A stretch of 64,000 bases of DNA from Albula goreensis (GCA_022829145.1 CM040748.1:30890501-30954500); one strand, 5' to 3'. Shown: positions 21,066-34,501, numbered from the stretch's first letter. Notes: generated by a model from the sequence alone, not told the origin. Numbers and translations: made by a program.

Positions 21066-23999
21066 CACACACCCCCCAAACCCAAGCACTACCACCACCA
21101 GTCCCTCTCCATCCTGTGAGCCTCAAAATCACCTTTTGCAGTGGTAGCTGTTACCTGCCATCATGCCACTGCAGTTGTGGTTAGCACGTTAGCATACCTC
21201 TAGACGGTAATCTCCAGCCTCCTCAATGCCATTGTCTGCGCTCTCCTTTTATGAAGGCCTGAACAGCGCTCTCACACGGCCACACATTTGGGCCTATCCC
21301 TGATTGCGCCAGCATGTTTGGGTCATGAGACAGATGTACGTCAGCAAGCGTCTCTCGGCTGCCAAGCCAGCAGGGGGGGCTGACACTCTGGCAACCACGT
21401 GCTTGCCTTCCCTCTTCCAGGCCCTTTCTCTCTGCTTCTCTGCAACACCCTCAGAGTGCTGTGGGCCTACGCGCACACAAAGGCAGCTGAGGAGTGTTTG
21501 TACACTAATGGAAATAAAATTGATTGAAATGTACTGTATATTTAACATGACTGAAATAAGAATGCACATGTTGTAACGTAACATATATTTAGAACTTAAC
21601 TGTATACTGTGCATTACATTCTGTCCTGTTGGGGTTGGACCCCTGCTAAAGGCCCTGGCTGCTACATTTGAGGCCATACTATAGGACTACCCAGTGCTAA
21701 GGTAGCCTTAGAGGGCCTGTGGCTGCCAGCACCAGAGACTTACGACGCATGCTGATATTGTCATATCTTGCTGAATCCAGGAAGCCAAAATATGATCATA
21801 AAACTATAGTTTATTCTGCAGCACCAAGCCTGTCGAACGCTGCCATAATCCCTCTCATTGGATTGACCAGAAAAAATTTGCCTCCGCCTGTGCAGACTTT
21901 TATCTGTATAAATACAGTATTTCTTCTCCTTGGAAACAGACAGACAGAGGTACTTGGAAACATTGAACAGGTACAAGGTCAACAGATGGATATATTAAAG
22001 AAACTGCTTTCATAGTGTGTTTTCCCTGAGACCTTTCTCTTCCAAGACTGCTTAATTCTTCACTAATTTCAACAATAGAAACTAAAATTGCCAATATTTG
22101 AAATTTTGAAGTACTTCTCTATCAATCAGGGGTATGGTCCTCTATATCTACACCAACAAGCAAGCATGGGTAGAATTACTCTTTATTTAACATTCTCCAT
22201 AAACCAGGGTATGTAAGACAGTAGAATGAGTGCAACTCCTTAGAGAGAAATGTATGTCTTTTGTGCTGATTTTCCACACCCATCTCATTCAGCGGTAATT
22301 TTAATTGCTTGAGTTAATAAGACTGTGAGACAGCGTCTTTTATCAAGGTGATAACGAGAACCGAAATCGTTTTTTAAGCCGCACATTAGATTTGATGTTT
22401 TTAGGGGCAGGGGTAACAGGACAATGAGGATCGTGTGGGAGGTTTTGAAGCACCTCTACTGATTTTTTTTCAGGTTTGAAGCAGTGGCAGAGCAGTGGAT
22501 CAGCCCCAGGTCCACTGCAGCTACTGCCGGATCATCCCTTCTTCTCTTTTTACCCCACCCATACTAAACTGCTGGTCTAACAGCCCCACTAAGTGACTGT
22601 CTCCCACAGAATCAGGAGGAGAAAACCAAAATTTGTGGCCCTTCTGATTCTCATGAGTACTAGGTGGCTTCTTTCCATGCTGTAGGGGTGACACTTGTCA
22701 TTCGTTGTCTTTACCATCATTGTCTGTTGTAGTCATTCATTGTCTACCCACAAAGTCAAGAACAGTTCACAAATGTCACTACAGCCTTGTTGGTCAATAT
22801 TGATGGAGAGAGACTGAGGATTTTAACTGACTCGACCCCTCTTTTTCCCTTTTAAGGCTGAGGCTAATGTGGACCTCCGGCTGTAGCTGGTAATTGTATG
22901 GCTGGGACTTCCACACCCAGCTGCAGGACCCAGAGCTGCACCAAGAAAAGAGCTTTCAGTGACCCATCAGATCCCAGCCAGTCCTTGTGCTTTGTTGTGA
23001 GGAGCAACGCCACATACCTTCCGATTGGTGCAACCAAGTCCATGATTGGCAGGTAGGACATTGTAGTTCTGCCCCTACTTTGGGGTTTGTGAAACCTCAC
23101 TCTCCCATTACTGCTGCTGGCTCTGATCCCAAGGGAGGGTCGAGCCCCTGCCTTCTGCTCGACCCACTGTAACACTGCGGGACCGTCAGCACATTTACCG
23201 GACCCAACACGTGTCTGTCGACTCCACCCAGCCCAGAGACGCCCAAGATGATTCAATAAGAGGGCTTAAGCACTTAAACAATGCAATTCAATGCTGCAAT
23301 TAGATGTTTTATTATTCAATTCTTAGGGGTAATGCTTGTAATTTGAGGTTAGGGGTCACAGTATTTAGTCTGGTAGTGGTTTCAAATTCCTTGAAACGAC
23401 AGCCTGTTTATCGTTGTTGAAGTGGTAACTATGTCTTTTTTTCAACTTGGAGTTGTAGCTCGGAAAAAAAGTTGAGTATATGAAATGCATTTAGGTTAGT
23501 CACAAAATGGTGATAACTGCAGAAGGATGATAGTTTATTGCAGTTGGACAGCTGTATAGGCAAATCATTTGAAACTATTTCACATGAACTAACCAGTAAA
23601 TCAAGCTAGTGATAGACCATGAGCCAAAATATCAGAGGCTGTTTATGTTCTTTTTCATGTGCCTGATCTAAAGGAGACATGTTGTTAGGTCATGATAAAA
23701 ATTAATACTCCAACGCAAATGTTTGTCAGCCATTCAGCTAGCTACATATTCATAAATCTCGATACAAATGACTCTACCTGTTACAGATGTGAAAGCAATT
23801 ATCCCCTAAACTGCTCAAAACATGTCCGCAAAAATATGCTTACGTGAAGACTACTGTGAAGCCCTTCCACACTCTTAAATTGTAGAGAGAAGATAATTTA
23901 AAAGAAAGATATTAAAATGTCTTAATTTTTTTAAACTGATATTTGTTTCAACTGCTATAAATGTCTCTCCTTTACACTTGATAACTTAATACCAGTCAC
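21066..23999. other. Non-coding stretch
   Basis: No gene is seen. The minus-strand frame at 22864-23256 (130 codons) and the frames at 21294-21677 and 21719-22015 lack domain motifs. The region 22860-23260 is richer in GC and, on the minus strand, contains a sequence (GGGGCTCGACCCTCC) that could be a worn tRNA-SINE B box; this is too weak to call. Positions 22150-22400 have ATTA-containing sequence (GTAATTTTAATTGC). Confidence 0.5.
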
Positions 24000-26900
24000 G
24001 TATTTTTTCAGTTTATTTATAAAGTGAAAACCCTTGAGACAGAACTTATTTATAATTTATATATATGTCTTATTTTGGAGCATGCAAATATGTACATATT
24101 ACATATGTAAAGAGCCGTCATGTTCAGCTGAGTTTTTGCAGAATTTTGACAGTGGGGGGAATAAAGTAATGTCTGAATTACTTAGGAATCACCATGCTAG
24201 CATTGACACTGGCATGCACACATATTCACATCCATCAAAGCTCCGTTTAAAGTGCCTGACTGTGGGGCTGGATATGTGAGAAGAGTCTGCTTCACTCAGC
24301 TCGGCCCAAAGGCCCGGCTTCATTTCCCCACTGTGGGGATGCCATACTTTTGTTTAAGCTTTGCGTTGGTTCCCCAGGTCGTCTGCAGTGTTTGCATTTC
24401 AGATCATTTCTAATTTATTTCTACATACATACCGCATACATCATCGTGGCCCTGTCGCTTGCATTTTAAATATTTCAGCCCCGTTGAGATCGAGATGTAA
24501 AACATATCAAAACCTGTGTATATGTGCCGGGCCTTTTTCCTCCACAGACAGATCCCAGACAGGAAATGCACTGAAACAGGCCTTTCAAACAACCGCGTGT
24601 GACTTACCGCAAGGTGCCCGCTAAGCGCATGTAGTATGTTGTACAGCTTTACTTCCTTTAGTTTCCTTTTCTTAAAAAACATTGGTTTGCAAGGATTGGT
24701 TTCTTTGCATAAATTGGTCCAGAATAAATTCAATGGCGGACAGTGTGTATGACCTCAAAAGTAATCAGTGTGAATATGCTGGATACCAGAAGACTGTATC
24801 CACGTAACAAAACAAACAAACAAAAACTCGCGCTCTGGGAACATTTACGTGCAGCATAATGGCATTAACTTTGAATGAGGTGACAGCTGTGAATTAAGCT
24901 GATGCTATTTTCATTTCTCTTTGCACAAATTAAACCTTGTGGTTCTCTGCAGTTAAGCACATACTGGGTAATTCATAAAACTTACTGGCAGAATCTCTTG
25001 AGTGCTGAAAAATTTTGCATGGCAGTCATTTTTTCCAGATTCATAAAGGTAGCGTTTAAATGATCGATGTAATGGAGGCAGCCTATCAGTCCTGCATTTT
25101 AGTATGAGTTGCAGCCAGTTTCTAAGCTGGTTTTGAAAGGCAGGATGCACATGCACTGGCTGCCTCCAACTTTGTTGGCATGGTGAGTGAACTGTGGTGA
25201 GCAGATCATGGAGGAACTTTAACAAAAGCCAAAGGACTCAACCACAAAACATATCCCATAACACACAAACCATAGCAACCTAACTGGGTGATATATCCAC
25301 CCTAAGCACTTGTTATTAGTGTGCTGACATGCTTTGGTGTTTGAATCGAGCCCTTAACAGGCCAGCGCTCTCTATGGCAAAGAGGGGCTATTACATGCTA
25401 TTTAATTAGCCAAAGCAGTAGCAGGCTATTCCCAACCTAACTGCACAATACCAACTCGGGATGTGATGGCATGTGATTAGGCATCTACAGTCTGCAAAGT
25501 TCTCTTATTATTTAAAATACTGCTGTAATACACTTTTCAAATCCATAGATGAACATGTGGTGCTTCATGTTTAAAAAAGGCCTGGATAACAGAGGGAATT
25601 CCGGAAGCGGGTCACATAACAGGGGCAGGTGAGGTAAGGGGATTGTTCCTGTTGTGGGTACGGCGAAGCGAAGCTGTCTGTGAAGAAATGCAGCACTCAT
25701 ATGCTAACGGAGAGCAGCCAGACCTCCACTCTGTTACTTAGCGACTGAAAAGAGATCTTTGATAGTGGACCTGTCATCTTGCCAGAGCTTTGGGGTAAGC
25801 CGCTATTACCATCGTTCTTATCACTCTCTAGCGGCCACTTCTGGTCAGACTGTGAACCTGCAAATGCTCGAACTGTAGTGCATGCAGACCTTGTTATCCT
25901 CCAACAGTGTGGACAGTAGCCGTGTCTCGGATCAGCTTGGACATGATTTTGCAAGGCTGGTCCAGTAAAGAATGCTGCTACCTCACAATTGCAGCCACTT
26001 CTACAGACCACCATGAAACCATGTGATTCTAATTAGAAGAGAACTTAAATTATACATCTACATGTAATCCATAATCACAAGTTGACATAATTTGTACTAC
26101 TAAATGTGCACATCCAATGCTTTGTTCAGTTGGCCTCAAGTAATTACAAAATATTGGTTTTCATCAGGAAGCGAGCCTTATTGTAGAGGCACAGTTTATG
26201 TTAAGTGGGCCCCAGGTATGGAACTTTATATTCAAACCCTGACTGCAGAAACTGCACAATATTGAATAGAGAAGTTTGGAAAATGTAATTACTGCAAGCG
26301 GTGAATTTCTCAGGTCCTGCAGCAATTGATCACTGCTGTCAAGCTTAAGCATTCATGAATGCACCACACACTGTTTACTCATTTATGCATTATGCAGACC
26401 AGGAATGAATGCAAATGCAGAATTTAAAGAATTAAATATAATACGTTTGTACACTTTTATACCATCTTACAGTAATGTATATGTAGAAGGTTGAAAAACA
26501 CTTTCTGTTGTTTTAATGCATCCCCATAAGGACTATATTGTGGAGAGCTTCTTAGCTGGTCGGTGTAATTTACATCTGATATGGTTTGACTGAGGTTAGC
26601 TTGTAAATAATTGGATGATATTGCACATATTTTTTGCTGTGACTAAGCCTACCTTGTTAATGATGGGAAAATATTGCACATTTGTCACCGGTTGCATGTG
26701 AAGTCTGACAGTTATTGTGACTGCTGTTGAGTTAAATTGATGCTCCATTTAAAACTTGCGAATGTAGAAAATGTTGGAAGGATATTCTGTGGCCCCCCCC
26801 GTTTCTCCATCCTGGCATTCCAGGGGTGGTGCATAGCTGGTCATAATGTTTCCCAAGGGAAGGGGGGATTGTGCTACAGCCGCTGATCTGGGCATTAAAA

Positions 26901-27819
26901 GGTATGTAGTCCCCTCCTATAATGGCTGCATGGGCACTGCTAGTGGACAGCAGGGTATCTGGCCGTACACGGTCTGGAGGACGTTAATGATGGCATGACC
27001 CCTTTTTGAGCTTATGGGGACTGTTGCCACACAGACATGCTGGCAGTTGCGATTTGGTGGTCAAAGCTATGTAGAAAAGCTCATCTACTCTTTGGGTTCT
27101 AATACCATCAATGCAAACATCTGCTTTGAAATATATTACACCTGGCTTTTATTAACTATCCAATGGTCTTCTTATGAATTAAAATGCATAGATATTGTTG
27201 TGACAAATGCATTACCGTTTTTAATAATCTGAGGCAATACAAATTAGACGGAGTTCTTCTGTTTTATAGAATTGGCAAAATTTTCTACCAAATTTATTTT
27301 TAATTTTTTTTTTTTACATGCAGCAATCGCCAGCATGCATTGTGGTACCCTGTAACATTCAGTGGTGTAATAAATTTTAGGTCTTGTGAACTCTGCAAAA
27401 AGAGACTAGCTAAACAAACCCTGGTTGAAAAAAAATCCAGTAAATACATTTTAGATTAAAATGTGTAATGAATCTTTCATTTTTCAGTCACTATAAGTTG
27501 TCAACATTTGTTTTACAGATGTAAATGGTGTCACTTTGAGTTAAAGAAAAAGTCTGTACAATAGCCCTTTTTCCACCCAATCCTAACCCCCCAAAAGACC
27601 ATTCCTAGTTCTTCCCGAGGTGACTCTGAATGCGTCCTGTGTTAAAACTACAGTTCTATTTGTGGCTCCATGTGTTTGTCTGTGCACTACCGAGAATAAA
27701 GTGGAGCACGCTCAAACGGCTGTCCTTTTTCGCAATTCTGCAATACTGGCCTCCAGCCAATGAGAGATATGCATAATATTTCACAGAGAGACTCTGCAAA
27801 TAGAATACCCTGCTGTGCT
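24000..27819. other. Non-coding stretch
   Basis: No gene or clear mobile element is seen. Open frames at 24410-24733, 24953-25225 and 25697-26014 (all minus) have no recognisable motif. The sequence is moderately AT-rich, with a T-run at 27304-27315 and a C-run near 26793. Confidence 0.5.
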
Positions 27820-28155
27820 AAAGAAAACAATGTGTTTCTGAGCAGTAGAAAATAATCCATCATTTGCCGTCAGAACGTTAGAGAAAAAAAAAAAGCGCCT
27901 ACCTGTTTTTTACATCAGATGGGGAGAAGAAAAATGACAGGGCCCGCTTCCCGAAAGCTTCGCTGCGCTTTTAAGCTTGATCCATCAGGCCAGTCCGGGC
28001 CCTAATCAGAGGATCCCTGGTGCTTTTGGTTCGGAAACAGAAACCCATTCCAGCCTCTGCCCAGCGACCCTCCTGATCAATCACTGCCCACTTGAATGCA
28101 GTTGTGACAATTTTTCCAGGATTAATGGTGTTCCTTAATCCGCTGGCTGGAAGAA
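27820..28155. promoter_or_regulatory. Candidate conserved non-coding block
   Basis: Mixed sequence includes GAAAATAATCCATCATTTGCC, then a CpG-bearing part with two AAGCTT sites, CCTAATCAGAGG, CCTGATCAATCACTGCC and CAGGATTAATGG. No coding frame is credible. Function is inferred from texture. Confidence 0.33.
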
Positions 28156-29979
28156 ACACAAGGGCATTCCAGTGTTCCCCTCATCAGGATCGCTGGTCCA
28201 AATTAAACAAAAAACTAAACCATGCTGGCTCAAGTTTTTCTGATAATGAAATTTGAAAACCAGAAGACAAGTACATTATGAAACTGACAAATTGTGTTTT
28301 TATGATGAAAGAACTGAAAAAACAAAAAAGCTCTTGTGATACTTCTAGATCAGATGACCAAAAAAAATTGAATTGTTTTCTGCCAACTTATCTGATGGGA
28401 TCAACACCAGAAAATTAGGCATTGGTAACACTGCACAATGATCTTTCAATCAAACGATGATCAAACGGTCCTTGATGCTAGCAACGTATTGTATAAATTT
28501 ATTCAGCGAGGCAGTCTCCAACAGCTTCCAAGAGCAGGCAGATATTTCAGCCATCAACTCATTGGGTCATATGATTAACACCCTGCCATTTTCATCTGCC
28601 AAAATCCTTATTTTCTGTCACGTTAAAAATGAACAATGGCTAAAAATCATCCCTCCAGCCAAGAGTAAGGCTGAAAGATTTCAGTTTTCTGTCCAGTGAT
28701 ATTCTTGATTAGGTGAACAACTTTGTCAAAGATAAATTGCAAGACATCATTTACACCATCTGCTTATTCATGGGCATCGACTCGTAGTGGGCACTGGGCA
28801 GCTCTGTAATCTTTGGTTATGACATACTGATGCATCATGTAATTCACACTATCAGCCCATATTGATGTTAGTCAATATAGATGTTTTTGACAGGTAAAAA
28901 TAATATTCTCCCTGAATAACCAGTAAGTTCAGCTAACAACCGCATAGCTGGGTTTATGTATAGCCAAACTAGGTCTTGGCCTAGGCAGCAAACTTCTTCT
29001 GGGGCCCAAAATTCACTGTTAAAGGCATATGATTATGTGCAAAATAATCATTCAATATGTCCATCTGACAAAATTGTGCAACAAAATAATGGTAGATTGT
29101 GGGTATTGTAATAATAACAACCAGATTGATAAAGGGTTTTGTCCTATCTGAAACTCACAATCCTCCTCGGGACCCATATGCTGTGTTAGCTCATACCTGC
29201 CACTTCTCTGTTTTTCCTGTTTCTACCACATTTAAGGCCAACTATTGGCATTCTCCTGTTTTAAACAATATGATTTTTCTTTAAAAACCTGTTGGCAGTT
29301 ATTCCAGTTCCGTTGACCGTTCTGAGAATGTATATATAGTCTAGCCCTGAGTGATACCACTGTTTGATGAAGATACAGTTAAACAGTTGTTCCTTGAAAA
29401 TCAGGAATAAGGATGTTTTTATCAGTGTGGCCATTGTTCTTGTAAACATGCTGAAGAGACAAGATAACCTTGCTGTGGATACATATCTGCATGTATTGTT
29501 TTCCTGAATTAGATTTATGTTAGCATTGTATTTCAGATTTTTAGTGAATAGAATATCATCTATGGGGAGGAAAAGTGTGGAAAAAAAGTCAGTTCACCAT
29601 TATACAGTTTTAGTTTCACTATGGAAAAGATCCTTTGGAAAAGTTTATATTTGTGGGTTATTTTTGGTTTCTTTGCAAAAGCATAGTTTTACAGACTTAA
29701 TCTGAATTTCATGAAAAAGCTGAGAGATGGCATAAATGCATTCCTGGACTTGCGAGGTAATTATTTTCTTGCTTCCTTTTGAAGGAGCAGGTTGTCGTTA
29801 TCCTAGTTGGAGGGCTTTTTGAATAATTGATGAATTTTCATGGGCCCTGTAAAACAGATGGCACTGGCAGCGGGCACAATTTCCTGGCACCATGGAGAGG
29901 AAGCCTCCCTGTATTCTGCATGGCCACGGATGGGCACTGGGTGTAAACAGTCAGCCTCCAGTGGTATCTTGACTTGACA
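28156..29979. other. Non-coding stretch with possible repeat relic
   Basis: No gene is seen. Around 28970-29010 the sequence GGTCTTGGCCTAGGCAGCAAA followed by GGGGCCCAAAA resembles part of dispersed fish DNA-element relics; there are no clear ends. An 11-nt match to the miR-9 5' end near 28813 is not followed by the rest of that microRNA. Confidence 0.5.
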
Positions 29980-30245
29980 TGTTTTTGATATGCTAAAAAA
30001 TAAGGACCTTTTCTGAAGCTTATTTGTAGTTTTGTCAACATGCACCATACCCTGCCAAATATCAAATCCAGATTTAACTTTCAGACATATGTTATCCTTA
30101 GGTTCCTCTGGATGCCATACATGCACTTTTCTTATGTCCGGATGTCTTCGTGACACAGAAGGTAGCGCAACGATTTTCAGAGACTTTATGCGTGGAGAAA
30201 TATTCCCATTCCAGATTTAAGATGCCCCATTCATGAAAGTAATGA
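29980..30245 (+). repeat. Diverged non-coding repeat, copy B
   Basis: This is the partner of copy A at 2254-2500, same strand. The best-kept blocks are TTGATATGCTAAAAAATA (from about 29987), TTTTGTCAACATGCACCAT, CAAATATCAAAT, TTATCCTTAGGTT, CTGGATGCCATACATG, CCGGATGTCT and GAAGGTAGCGCAACGATTTT. Relative to A it has several small insertions, for example about 6-10 bp after CATACATG. No open frame of note and no target duplication is visible. The origin is unknown (old repeat or duplicated element). Confidence 0.75.
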
Positions 30246-31965
30246 CAGACATATTGGAAGCACGCACTCTTGGAGCTTCTCCTAAAATTTCCTCACTCAA
30301 GGAACGTTAAAGGCCCGCACCACATGGAATATGTGCAGAGGAGCACCGCCCTGGACGGTAAGGATAGAGGTCAGAGGTCAGACCCACCGGGTGGGAGGAG
30401 AGAGGGAGGGGCGGTGCGAAGAGGAGACTTTAACCCGGATAAATCTTTTTACGAGCCTTGTCAAGGAAGCGCTATATGCGTCGGCTCTTTCGGCTCTTCC
30501 CTGGGTCGCTCGTGGCAGGTGTCTTCTGCAACCTTCCGTGGGACAGGTGTTCCAGCAGCTGCGCAGGGTTAGGCTTTGGCCCTCTTCCGCAGGCTTTATG
30601 AGCCACAGTGTGTTCACAGGCAGCAGACTGTTTAATTCCTGGTCTGGGACACCTTACTGTATGCTCTGTAGGTCTGTCTTTATGATGAAAAAAGGACAGT
30701 GCCTTAAATTATGCAAGGTGACTTTTTCCACTCTGTGCCCTCAGGGACTACAAAAAAAACACCTTATAAATGATTAACAATAACACATCTATTAAAACTG
30801 AATAATAGTCTCATAAAGGGTTCAAGCTGAAGTTCAATCTGTGTGTTAATGACCGTAACGTTCTCGGTGGATGTCAGTTATTACTAGGTTAATGACACGT
30901 CTTTATACAATGATCGTAGCCAGCTTGGCTAAACTTTGAATTTAAATGTCATGGTTACTACTGCATTGAGGTCCTGAGGACAAATTTTCTCAGATGAAGC
31001 GTACTCAGTACATCACTCCAGGGGATTCAGCACTCCATAAATGCTGTATATTCCAACTGGTCTTTAAAATCTGAGGTTTTCTTTTTAATCGCTTGACCCA
31101 GTTGTTAAATGCAAATTAAATTAAACTGAATCACCATCGTATCAGGTCTTGCAAAACTAGGTTCTGGGGATTGAACCATAAGCCTTGTTGTCCTCTAAAT
31201 TAAACTCATAGCTGATAGGCACCTAGGGTTTTAGCACTGTTGTCACAATTGCTTGTTTCTTCCCTGTATTGCAACATTAGTGTATTTTGGGGTTTAGCAC
31301 TTTTATTTCAAGTTGCATGGATAGAGTTGCAACTAATAGCAGGCTTTAAACTGTAGCCCTTTGGGTTTGTGGGGGGTTTGGGGGGGGTGGGAAGGTTTAG
31401 ATGAACAGGAGGATAACAGCCACCCAGGCCCGGCCCTCCATCGTCAGCCCCACCCTGGCCCCACAGAAAGCACGTTTTGCGTCAGCCGGTGCATTCCAGA
31501 CCACCTCTCTCTCTGTGACCTATGACCCTGTGACTTTGTGACCCCATTTGAGCGGGGCAGAGAAACCACACACCTATCATCAGCTCTTAAAACACTGTAC
31601 TAAAGTTTGGGGGCGGTGGTTGGGGTAGGGGTTGGGGTTGGGGCAGGGACCAGCAGCAGTTACAGTACCCCTCACTCTGTTTGCAGCATGACGTTTGCAT
31701 TGTATTTTGTCTGACCTTTGTTTTATTTTGGTTTGATAAATAAACACAGTCTTGGAGAAAAGGTCATAGCATTCTTTATGGTGGAGATGATTCAGGAAAA
31801 CTGGTCTTTGTAGTGGCACCTGATGTTAGCTGGATCTACACAGTCATCCATTGTAGTATTAGCAAGTGATAGATGCGGCACACACGAGATTAGCTCATCA
31901 GCAATACTCTCACTACTGACCTACAGATCACTTGCAAAGTATGTGATATATTACAGAAATATGTA
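30246..31965. other. Non-coding stretch
   Basis: The 148-codon frame at 30331-30777 and its minus-strand partner have no recognisable domain, and the sequence is GC-rich, which favours open frames. A G-rich run at 31370-31395 could form a quadruplex. A CAACCCC/GGTTGGGG-like run lies at 31615-31650. No gene is supported. Confidence 0.5.
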
Positions 31966-31989
31966 ATTTTGGTGAACTGTCCCTTTAAT
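31966..31989. repeat. Possible end of a dispersed fish repeat
   Basis: TTTTGGTGAACTGTCCCTTTAA matches an end sequence that I recognise as common in fish genomes. The other end is not found, so only the fragment is marked. Confidence 0.4.
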
Positions 31990-32571
31990 GTGAAAATCGT
32001 GGCAAATGTGCCCTGGCATCCCAGCAGATCTCACAAAGTGGGCTTCCTTGGTCTGGTTTCAATTTAATCTGGTGTGGGTCGGTGGGGATGAAAGCAGAAG
32101 GATGTGTTGTTCTCAACTTTCAGGCCACTTCCTCATCCGTCATAGTCAGGCAACAGTGGCTCGGGAATCGTGCATTAACGATAACTGTCAAAATGATAGT
32201 TTGCTGGTCAGAGGTCGGTGAAAATATGTAAAAGGTAAGGAGTTGAAGCGGGCGGTGGAAGGCATTTGGGTCATTAGATACCCAAGCCAAATTAACCGGA
32301 TGGTGCTGGAGAGCGGGGTAGAAGGGGGAACATCTTCAAGGAGTTTACTCCTCTCAGGAGGAAGGGAAGGGGGAAAAAATTAAGGATTAACAAGCAGGCC
32401 TGGTAAGAACCATGTTCTTAATTATGGAACGGACCGGCATTACATTTGAAGACAATGAGAAGCAGAGTCTGTCACACTGTTCCACTTAGCATTGAGCTCA
32501 TAACCACTCCTCCACTTTAGAGCTTTTTTCAGGAGATTAGAAGACAACAAAGAGTGCAAGTTCTATTTTTT
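31990..32571. other. Non-coding stretch
   Basis: No gene is seen. The sequence at 32225-32420 is mixed and purine-rich. Confidence 0.55.
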
Positions 32572-32745
32572 GCAGGGGAGCGCAACTCCAGTGCTGGAGG
32601 CTCTGGTTGTATGTTGGGTTTTGTGATTTATACTTCAATTAGTAGCTGTTTTTGGCCTGAATAGAGTCTGAATACCCAATTAATAAAATAATTAAGCACT
32701 TCTGTGTTCTAAAACACCCAGAAAGCCAGCTCATCCAGAAGCCCA
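32572..32745 (+). repeat. Probable dispersed-repeat relic
   Basis: GCGCAACTCCAGTGCTGGAGG is followed by GTTGGGTTTTGTGATTTATAC, AATTAGTAGCTGTTTTTGGCC and AATAATTAAGCACTTCTG. This resembles a fish repeat whose usual form starts near CTCCAGTCCTGGAGG and goes on with GGTTTTTGTT and runs of AATTA. A possibly related copy lies on the other strand at 52520-52740. Identification rests on remembered motifs. Confidence 0.4.
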
Positions 32746-33517
32746 CCAGTACTATAGTTCTGCACAGCTGATTCACAACAGTGGCCAGCTTGCGTTAACA
32801 TATACTGCACAGGACACACGCGTCCACCAGCTCTGTTTGTCCTTTGTTGCAGCCTGTGCAGAGAGTATTCATTGGGCATCCTCAGTGTGCTATGAAATAG
32901 CGTGAGGCCTGGCCTGATTCGCACGGGGGGCGGTCACGAGCACTTCCAGGTCAGAGCGGAGTTTTTAAATCACGCGTCTGCCTCGGCTGTGATTCAGACA
33001 CTCTCAGGATCTCTCTCAGCCTGCATGCCCACACCACCACGGTTGAGTAGAGATACTGCAGAGCACTACTCAGGCTGATACCAAAGCCCAACACAGTGCT
33101 TGTGCTCATTCATTCATTCATTCATGTATGCACACCATTCTGGTAATTGCATAATGAATTAATCCAATAATTTATTCCTGTCCTTTGTAGTTTCATAATT
33201 CTTTGGTTAGCATAGCTATTTTTCAAATCCTATTGGTCCAATTCATCAGTGGCAGAGGCCAGTAACTGTGAGTTTTGAGCTCAGTGGCCTGGAATGAGCA
33301 GATGTGGAAGCATCAGTTGTGCTCTGTCAAAGTTTCATAGCTCTGTGTAGAATAAAATACAATCGATACACAGTGTGACCAAAACGTCTCTGATGCAATA
33401 ATAAAACAGTGCTCCTCATTCACTGATAAACTGTCCTTTTGGACATGTGTGCATTTTACAATTCTGACAGCGTACACATCTCCCTGTCACTCACTGGGAG
33501 CAGGAAGGAACACAACC
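32746..33517. other. Non-coding stretch
   Basis: No gene is seen. A short (CATT)n run lies at about 33109-33124. Confidence 0.55.
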
Positions 33518-33553
33518 CACCCCCACCCCCACCCCCACCCCCACTCCCCCCCT
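33518..33553 (-). repeat. (CCCCCA)n tract
   Basis: About six CCCCCA-type units followed by a C-run. On the minus strand it meets the G-quadruplex pattern. The proline- and histidine-rich frames crossing it are translated repeat. Confidence 0.9.
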
Positions 33554-33699
33554 CCCTGCCCAGATGGCATGAGGCGGCTGAAGCCTCAGAGAGACCAGGC
33601 CTCCGAATCCCACACAATCCATCAGCCACGCCTTTGTTTTCCCTGCCCTCTCACTCTCACTCTCTCAACCTCCTCTGCCATCCCGCGCACGGTTTATGC

Positions 33700-34185
33700 G
33701 CTCCTCTCTGGCATCTGACGAGGCTTTGAGAAGTCACCGGAAGAATTAATCCGAGTCAGCTCATTTTTTACGGCCCGTTTGACCGGCGAACCCTGCAGAA
33801 AACGCCAATCAATCTTTCCTCGCCCGTCCCCACCTCCCTCTCCCTGTACACATTCACGCACTTGGTATTTGCAGAGGGTTATCGGGTCAATAAACTTCCT
33901 GACCTCCCGCAATCATAAAATAGTCAAAGCAGTAAGGAAGGGATTGATTAACTTCATAATTCGATTTAAGCAGTATGGGGGCACATGCAATAAAAATTGA
34001 AACGAATATAAATCTGGGGTTGGAACGTAATCCCAGAAAAATAAAATGTTAAGTAGATGCTTTAATGTTTTATTTTTCATCACATGAGAAAGGTTCTTTA
34101 GCTGAAGAGGAATGATTATTTGAATTGCAAAGCATTTATTATGGTCTCAAACAAAGAGGAATTTAATGAGTGGATAAATAAGGAG
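33700..34185. promoter_or_regulatory. Candidate conserved non-coding block
   Basis: Mixed sequence holds GAAGAATTAATCCGAGTCAGC, GCCAATCAATCTTTCC, GGGATTGATTAACTTCATAATTCG, and further on GAATGATTATTTGAATTGC. The two parts are separated by a short CT-rich stretch. This is among the better enhancer-like candidates. Function is inferred. Confidence 0.38.
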
Positions 34186-34193
34186 CATATATG

Positions 34194-34217
34194 CACACAC
34201 ACACACACACACACACA
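34194..34217. repeat. (CA)n microsatellite
   Basis: Twelve CA units. Confidence 0.95.
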
Positions 34218-34501
34218 TCAAGGTGTTTACACTTGATTATATGAATGGTAATAATAGAATAAGAAATCTTTAAAATTTTACCATAACATACATGCACCAC
34301 TATTTTTGAGATCCTGTATAAAGTGCTTTTTTGCTGTCAGGTTGTGCATTATTAGTCTCTAACAACTTAAACGATCTGATATCATGTAGGTATTTCACTT
34401 GGAGCATGTAACATTGTTCTGGTTTCAACACCATAGAAGAATTGATATTGTATATAGACTTAATGCATCACCAGTGTGGATATGCTACTCCTACTAAATG
34501 C

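Noticed and set aside
22860..23260. Gene or SINE on the minus strand
   Set aside because: 130-codon frame without motif and a doubtful B-box-like sequence; evidence too weak for either.
28810..28835. Possible miR-9 (TCTTTGGTTAT)
   Set aside because: Only the first 11 bases match; the rest of the mature sequence and the opposite arm of a precursor are absent.
28960..29020. DNA-transposon relic with GGCCTAGGCAGCAAA
   Set aside because: Resembles dispersed fish repeat sequence but has no visible ends or partner in the window.
30331..30777. 148-codon frame downstream of repeat copy B
   Set aside because: No domain, GC-rich context and an open antisense frame; no exon boundary that fits a known gene.
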